64,000 nt of DNA from Rutidosis leptorrhynchoides (lineage: Eukaryota > Streptophyta > Magnoliopsida > Asterales > Asteraceae): positions 81,766,001 to 81,830,000 of the forward strand of contig NC_092342.1 of NCBI RefSeq assembly GCF_046630445.1, read 5' to 3'. The notes below the pieces were generated by a model. That model did no database searches, had not been told where the DNA came from, and saw nothing but the letters and a program-made list of their open reading frames with translations. Each line of letters starts with the position of its first letter. Position 1 is the stretch's first letter. Positions 58,197-64,000 of this stretch are shown here, one piece after another. The translations under genes and the position numbers were made by a program.

Positions 58197-59610
58197 TGTC
58201 ACACCTCTCAAATAGGGCCTGGGGTATTTGTGACTAATTATATCAAATCACAGATGTATAAACGAGAACGACTCTATATGAGACATTTTATTGAGTTTTG
58301 CAGCGGAAGATAAATAGATTACATTGTATTTAGAGTATTAAATGTTCTTAATTGATATGATATGTAATGAAGACTCCAAGCATAGCAAGCAATCATCATC
58401 AAAGCAGCAGATATACAGCGGAAGCAATATTTAAGTACCTGAGAATAAACATGCTTTGAAAAGTCAACACGAGGTTGAGTGAGTTCATAGGTTTGTCATA
58501 AATAATGATTACAGTAATAGATCACAAGATTTAATAAAAGACGATATATCATGTATATCAAAAGTATGACATGAGCGTATAATATCAAAACTAAACGATT
58601 TTACCCCGAGACAACACATATGTAATTGTCGAGATTATTATTATACCACCAATTGACCTGAGGTCAATAGTGCGGGACGTTACTCCCAATAGCGCTATTT
58701 ATAATAATTCTGTTTGCCTCTTCATTATCTAGCAATTAATGATATTACAAAGCAGGGTTTTGTATGTTTCATATGAACACAATAACATGTTACATATCAA
58801 CACAATAAAATTACTCATGTTGGTCGCATAATAGTTTGCACTTGTGTCTATCCGTTAGAAAAATATTGCATTTATTCTCAGCCCAAAAATATATAAAAAG
58901 GGAGCAGATGAACTCACGATACGATACGATAGTTTGTAGTAAATATGTATAGGATGACACTGAACAAGTACAGAGTTGTCCTCGGATTCACGAACCTATA
59001 TCAAGTTTATATATTAACACGTATAATCGTAATCGAACACGTTTATATGTATTATTATTAATAATATGCTTGTTGTATTATATGTTATTTTAAAACAGCA
59101 AATTAGATATATTTTAAATAAATAAGCGATGTTTATTATAATAATATAAATATAGTTATATTATAGGTTTTAAATATATTTCTATACAACTTAGTATTTA
59201 TTTGGTAATATAAAAAGTTGTACCTTTTTATGATAATAATAATAATCTAAATGAAATTTTTAGTAAAGATTATAATAACTTTAATAAAAATGTTAATTTT
59301 TGATAAAAAGATAGTTTTAAATAAAAAATGAAAGTTTAGATAATATAAATTAAAATGATACTAATACTAATAACAATAATAATAATAATAATATTTTGTA
59401 TTGTTTTAAAAATAATAATAATTCTAATAATAATAATGATAATAATATTTAAAATGATAATAATAATGTTAGTTTTAATAATAATAATAAGAATACTAAT
59501 AAGAATACTAATAACACTAATACTAATACTTAATAATAATAATAATAATAATGATACTAATAATAAAAATATAATATTTATATTAATAGTAAAAATGACA
59601 ATAATGATTC

Positions 59611-59624
59611 AAGTAGTAGTAGTA

Positions 59625-59700
<76 letters not shown>
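59611..59700. repeat. (GTA)n/(ATA)n microsatellite
   Basis: A short GTA run passes into about 25 ATA units within solo LTR 2. Confidence 0.96.
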
Positions 59701-59703
<3 letters not shown>

Positions 59704-59838
59704 AAATAAAAGTGTATACCTCTTAAAAGCATTTTCTAAAAATTTTTGCACCAGACCGGGCTTGAACCCGTGATCGCTCAACACAAACACACCCAAATCA
59801 TCGAACCATTTCTGTTTTTCTGTTTTAATACTTAACAA

Positions 59839-59839
<1 letters not shown>

Positions 59840-59902
<63 letters not shown>
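59840..59902. repeat. (AT)n microsatellite
   Basis: About 31 AT units within solo LTR 2. Confidence 0.97.
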
Positions 59903-59908
<6 letters not shown>

Positions 59909-61262
59909 TATTCTTGTTTCATCATCTTCTTCATCAATTAAACTAGTCGACCCAGAAATTAAATCAACAACCGTATAATTGAATTACCAGCTTAGTTTAA
60001 TACTTGAATTAGAATTAGAAACATTTAACCATGTTGAATTGATTTAACCAGAAAAGAAGGAAAAAAAATATGAAGTAGCAGCTGCTGCTGTTACTTCACG
60101 AATAAAAAAAAATCAAACATTAAAATATTGAACGTTTTAGATCAAAATTCCTATATGAAATAGGTTTGAAATCACTCTTAGAAACTTTATCAATCATCAA
60201 TTTTACTGGAAACATCAAATAAAATACGAATTTCATGAAGAACAAAATGTTTGACTTTTAAAAATTGAACTTTGACTCTCAAATTCGATCTCATTTTGAA
60301 ATATTGAAGGCTGAAACTTTATGGATAGTTTGAGTAAAGGGTTTCTAACTGAATTGCATTTAAGGATTTTGAAATTGGATTCGATATCGAAGTTTTTGAA
60401 TAATTGAGCAAGAACAGAGGTTTAAAGGTTTTTTTCTGTTTGATTTTCCAGTAGTATTGATCATCAGCAGATTTATAAATGATTATGATGAATAATTAAT
60501 GCAGCACAACTTTTTTGTTATGGTTGACATTGAGTCACGATCCAAAAAATAAAAATTAAAAAAATTAAAAGTAGATAAAATAAAATACATAAAAGCAGAT
60601 AGGATTGGTAAAAAAAATAAAAAGCAGATTAGAAAGTAGTTTACCTAATTTAGGTATCTGACTGGATTAGCATAGCAGATAACATTTTTATTTATTAATA
60701 ATTATAATAAAAATACTAATAATAACAATACAATTAACAAATAATAATAATAATTAATAATAATAACAATATTACTAAATATTTAATAATAAGAATGATA
60801 TCAAATGATATAAAAAATGATAATTTTAAAATTATAATGATAACTAGTAATTTATTACTTTAGTAAAGTTATAAAAATCTTATTTTTTTATAATAATAAT
60901 ATTAATGATAATAGTCATAATAACATTATTATTAATATAACAAATTGTGGGTATCAAATCTGATGTTAACATTATTATTAATGTTAATAATAATGATAAA
61001 AGTAATATTAATATAATATTTCTACTTATAATTAAGTTTAATATATACATATTATTAATAAATAATTATATTTTATATAATAACATTTCTTGATTACTTA
61101 ATATTTACACATTTTATATGTATAATTAAATATATACATTTTTATTTATAGTTATTTGTTCGTGAATCGTTGGAATTAGTCGAGGTTTATTGAAATCATA
61201 TAAAGATTTTGTTTAAATTTTGTCAGAAATTTCCGGGTTGTTATAGACTCCCCTCCTACTCC

Positions 61263-61400
61263 GGAGACACATCCTCCTCCAAATGAGGCTACTAATAATA
61301 CACAACCCACTACTACCTCTCTTTCGGAGACACGGCCTCCTCCAAATGAGGCTACTGATATTATACAACCCACTACTACCTCTCTTTCAGAGACACATCC
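61263..61400. repeat. 63-bp tandem repeat in copia pol linker
   Basis: Units beginning ggagacac at 61263, 61326 and (aga...) 61389. Each full unit adds 21 residues in frame, with the pattern Pro-Pro-Pro-Asn-Glu-Ala-Thr then Gln-Pro-Thr-Thr-Thr-Ser. Confidence 0.93.
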
Positions 61401-63056
61401 TCCTCCCACTGAGGCTACCACCTCTACTACCTCTCAGTCTACTCACCCTATGATTACCCGTACTCACCTCGGTACTACGAAACATGTCTAACGACTTAAC
61501 CTCCACACATCAGTTATATCCCCCGTTCCACATTCTTACCCTGACGCACTCCATGACCCCAACTGGAAACAAGTTATGACTGATGAATATAATGCTTTAA
61601 TTGAAAATAGTACTTGGAAACTTGTGCCTCGCCCATCGGACACGAACATAGTTCGCTCCATGTGGTTATTTAAGCACAAGTTTAATGCAGATGGTAACTT
61701 AAGCAGATATAAGGCGCGACTTGTTGCTAATGGTCGCAGCTAATAGATTGGTGTTGATTGTGATGAGACTTTTAGTCCAGTTGTCAAACCGGCAACTATA
61801 CGCACTGTTCTTAGCTTAGCGATTTCTCAACATTGGCCCGCTCATCAGTTAGATGTCAAGAACGCTTTTCTTCATGGTCAGCTATCTGAGACGGTTTACA
61901 TGCATCAGCCTCCGGGTTTTCGGGATCCTAGATATCCCAACCATGTCTGCTTACTGCAGAAATCTTTATATGGTCTCAAACAGGCCCCTCGCGCATGGTT
62001 TCAGCGCTTTGCAGGATATGCTCAACGCCTTGGATTCCACCACAGCCGGTGTGACACTTCTTTATTTATTTATCAACAGGGATCCGACATTGCTTACCTC
62101 CTCCTGTATGAGGATGACATTGTGTTGACAGCATCCTCCACTAGCTTGCTTCAGCAGATTATTCAGTCTTTACATAAGGAATTTTCCACGACTGACTTAG
62201 AATCGTTAAATTATTTTCTTGGCATCTCTGCATCGCGTACTGCCACTGGTATGTTATTGTCTCAAAAACAGTATGCCATAGAGATTCTTGAGCGAGCCGG
62301 TATGACTTCTTGTCAACCGTGCAGGACCCCTGTTGAGCCGAGCGCCAAGCTCACAGCCCACAGTCCCTCTGTACAGGACCCGACTTTATACCGTAGCCTT
62401 GCAGGCGCATTACAGTATCTTACCTTCACTCGTCCAGACATCTCCTATGCAGTTCAACAGATTTGTCTTTTCATGCACGACCCGTGAGAGCAACATTTGC
62501 ATGCTCTCAAGCGTATTGTTCGTTATGTTCAGGGGACTCTTGATATGGGATTACAGTTATATGCATCGTCCCCTACCACTTTGGTTGCTTACTCTGACGC
62601 TGATTGGGCCGGTTGCCCTACCACCAGACGCTCCACTTCTGGGTATTGTGTCTTCTTTGGCAACAATCTACTCTCTTGGTCTTCGAAGCGGCAACTTACT
62701 CCTTCTCGTTCCAATGCCGAGGCAGAATATCGAGGAGTTGCCAATGCTGTTGCTGAAAAATGCTGGATACGTAATCCTCTTCGTGAGCTTCACCGCCCTC
62801 TAACATCTGCTACACTAGTTTACTGTGATAATGTTAGCTCCGTCTTCCTTGCATCTAATCCGGTCCAACATCAAAGGACCAAACACATTGAGATAGACAT
62901 TCATTTTGTCAGAGATTTAGTTGCTCAGGGACAGGTCCGAGTTCTACATGTTCCATCCAGATATCAGTTTGCCGACATCTTCACCAAAGACCTTCCATTT
63001 TCTCTATTCGACGAGTTCAGATCCAGCTTGAGCGTCCGACGTACTCCCGCTCCAAC

Positions 63057-63066
63057 TGCGGGGGAA
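63057..63066 (+). other. Polypurine tract of the copia element
   Basis: gcgggggaa-type purine run directly before the 3' LTR at 63067. Confidence 0.85.
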
Positions 63067-63207
63067 TGTTAGCCCATAATTATAGTTCATGTCACTTTGT
63101 ATATGGGCTTAGCCCAACTTCTAGTATTAGAGTTGATTGTTATATAATCTATTGTTTGTGTACCTACAACTAACAAAAATATTAATACACTACTTTGAAT
63201 TATAACA
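63067..63207 (+). repeat. 3' LTR of the copia element
   Basis: 141 bp; 8 differences from 51672-51812 by eye, no indel. Confidence 0.96.
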
Positions 63208-64000
63208 CTAACATGTTCTTTTGAAAACACTTTCTCTATTCACAGAAAGATGGAGGACTTTTGTTTTCCTTATTTAGAGAAAAGTTTCTCTTTATTCTTT
63301 GATAAAATAATGAAATCTCACCTCTTAGCACATTTGTATGATTGATTATTTCTGTTGATGTTGCTAAGATTAGCCTATATGTTACACTTTTGTGTGTTTA
63401 TGCAGAAAATGAGATATAAAGTGTTTTTACTCAGATGTACGCGGTTTAATCAGGTTATCTTGTGATCGATTTTTCCTTTGATCTTGAGTATTTTTATTCA
63501 GATTTGCGCGACTTAATCAGGTTATCTTAGCATATTTTTCCCTTTTCTCTCGCCACAAGACGTTTGAACATGTTACATCTTAAAGAGTTTAATAAGTAGT
63601 TTTATTAACAGGAAGAATAATAGTTGATTACAAGGGTTATATTTATAGCTCTTTTAGTTCTAATCATATCCCAATACCAGTTGACTAGTTTTAACCAATA
63701 TAGAAAACACTAGTGAAATGACCCGTAGAACCACGTGTTTGTTTAAACGAAAAAGTTTAATAAAATATTTTAGGTATTAAGTGAACGTAAATGCTAAAGT
63801 TATTTAGTTTAATGACCCGTGGAACCACAGAGTTCGACTAAAAAAGTAGTCAGCTGAACATTTCATCAAATACCTAAAATGTATTTCAAAATTATTTAAT
63901 TTTAATAATTAAAATAATTAGTAATAAGATTTAATAATAATAATTAATTAATAAGATTTAATTTTAATTCAAAATTATTTAGATTAATGACATCACCCAC
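63208..64000. other. Repeat-derived flank right of the copia element
   Basis: Begins with the second target duplication copy (ctaac). No gene seen. A motif aatgacccgtagaaccac at 63717-63734 recurs as aatgacccgtggaaccac at 63811-63828, and the region becomes very AT-rich, which suggests the edge of another repeat (possibly Helitron-like) continuing past the window. Confidence 0.45.

Larger units (their letters stand above)
58197..61245 (-). mobile_element. Solo LTR 2: gypsy solo LTR (3.05 kb)
   Basis: Starts tgtcacacctctc and ends gggttgttata (terminal ca changed to ta). Perfect target duplications gactc at 58192-58196 and 61246-61250. No internal domain. The conserved core block is at 58416-58490. 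AT-rich with GTA/ATA (59611-59700) and AT (59840-59902) microsatellites. Confidence 0.92.
61251..63072 (+). pseudogene. Copia pol, 3' segment: linker, reverse transcriptase and RNase H
   Basis: A Pro/Thr-rich linker with a 63-bp tandem repeat leads into RT (DPNWKQVMTDEYNALIENST at about 61556-61615; LDVKNAFLHG at about 61852-61880; catalytic YEDDIVLTAS near 62107-62135) and RNase H (YSDADWAGCPTTRRSTSGY, about 62590-62645; NAEAEYRGVA; HIEIDIHFVRD). Stops occur near 61488, two adjacent near 61740 (after VANGRS) and at 62488 (after FMHDP). The frame ends at TAG 63070-63072, inside the 3' LTR, so the polypurine tract is coding. Subtracting both solo LTRs plus one duplication copy each (7412 bp) places this in the same frame as the integrase segment. 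Confidence 0.94.
51672..63207 (+). mobile_element. Ty1/copia LTR retrotransposon, split by two solo LTRs
   Basis: LTRs of 141 bp at 51672-51812 and 63067-63207, differing at 8 positions by eye. Perfect target duplications ctaac lie at 51667-51671 and 63208-63212. The internal domain order protease, integrase, RT, RNase H identifies Ty1/copia. Two gypsy solo LTRs (53767-58119, 58197-61245) lie within the coding region. The gag region before 52340 is mostly missing or unrecognisable. Confidence 0.97.

Noticed and set aside
59745-59790. tRNA-like T-arm (GGGTTCAAGCCC on the minus strand) in solo LTR 2
   Set aside because: Only a T-arm-like hairpin is visible; no acceptor, D or anticodon arm can be placed around it.

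Overview
The window is plant nuclear DNA. It holds two intron-containing plant genes, a brassinosteroid-type BIM bHLH factor and a BSD-domain protein, embedded in stacked LTR retrotransposons. Base composition, kilobase-long gypsy LTRs of Tekay-chromovirus style and the general look of the repeats suggest a eudicot, and I would guess Asteraceae. The family-level guess rests on recall of LTR style and is not proven here.

Layout. (1) 1-44082 is one nested stack of Ty3/gypsy elements. Outermost is element C (plus strand; 3' UTR 16725-19172; 3' LTR 19173-20572 resumed at 43047-44082). Element B (minus; leader plus 5' LTR, 14157-16724) sits in C. Element A (plus; 3' UTR plus 3' LTR, 9370-14156) abuts the leader of B. 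Element 1 (minus; 3' LTR cut by the window start, degenerate gag-pol, 5' LTR to 9369) abuts A. Inside the 3' LTR of C lies element 2 (minus; 20573-43041; 5-bp target duplication tatgt). Inside the 5' LTR of element 2 lies element 3 (minus; 29240-42694; target duplication actaa). The pre-insertion site of element 3 is still visible at about 22304 in the other LTR of element 2. (2) 44083-51671 is the gene island. A seven-exon BIM2-like bHLH gene (+, 45061-47398) faces a six-exon BSD-domain gene (-, 48289-51109), so the two converge. (3) 51672-63207 is an old Ty1/copia element (+; 141-bp LTRs; target duplication ctaac). It is interrupted by two very long gypsy solo LTRs (53767-58119, duplication ccaac; 58197-61245, duplication gactc). 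Removing both, with one duplication copy each, keeps the copia pol in one frame. (4) 63208-64000 is repeat-derived flank.

Most notable: element 3 carries, between its 5' LTR and gag and in sense orientation, a captured F-box gene (At2g35280-like, F-box plus TPR-like region, one internal stop) and an acidic, nuclear-type small ORF. A diverged relative of that acidic ORF sits at the same place in element 1. Elements 1 and 3 both have nearly identical LTRs (under about 1% different by eye) yet gag-pol frames riddled with stop codons, so they were probably mobilised in trans. Several otherwise diverged LTRs share a conserved block that contains a splice-acceptor-like string.

All coordinates, exon joins and divergence counts were made by reading. 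No alignment or database search was run.
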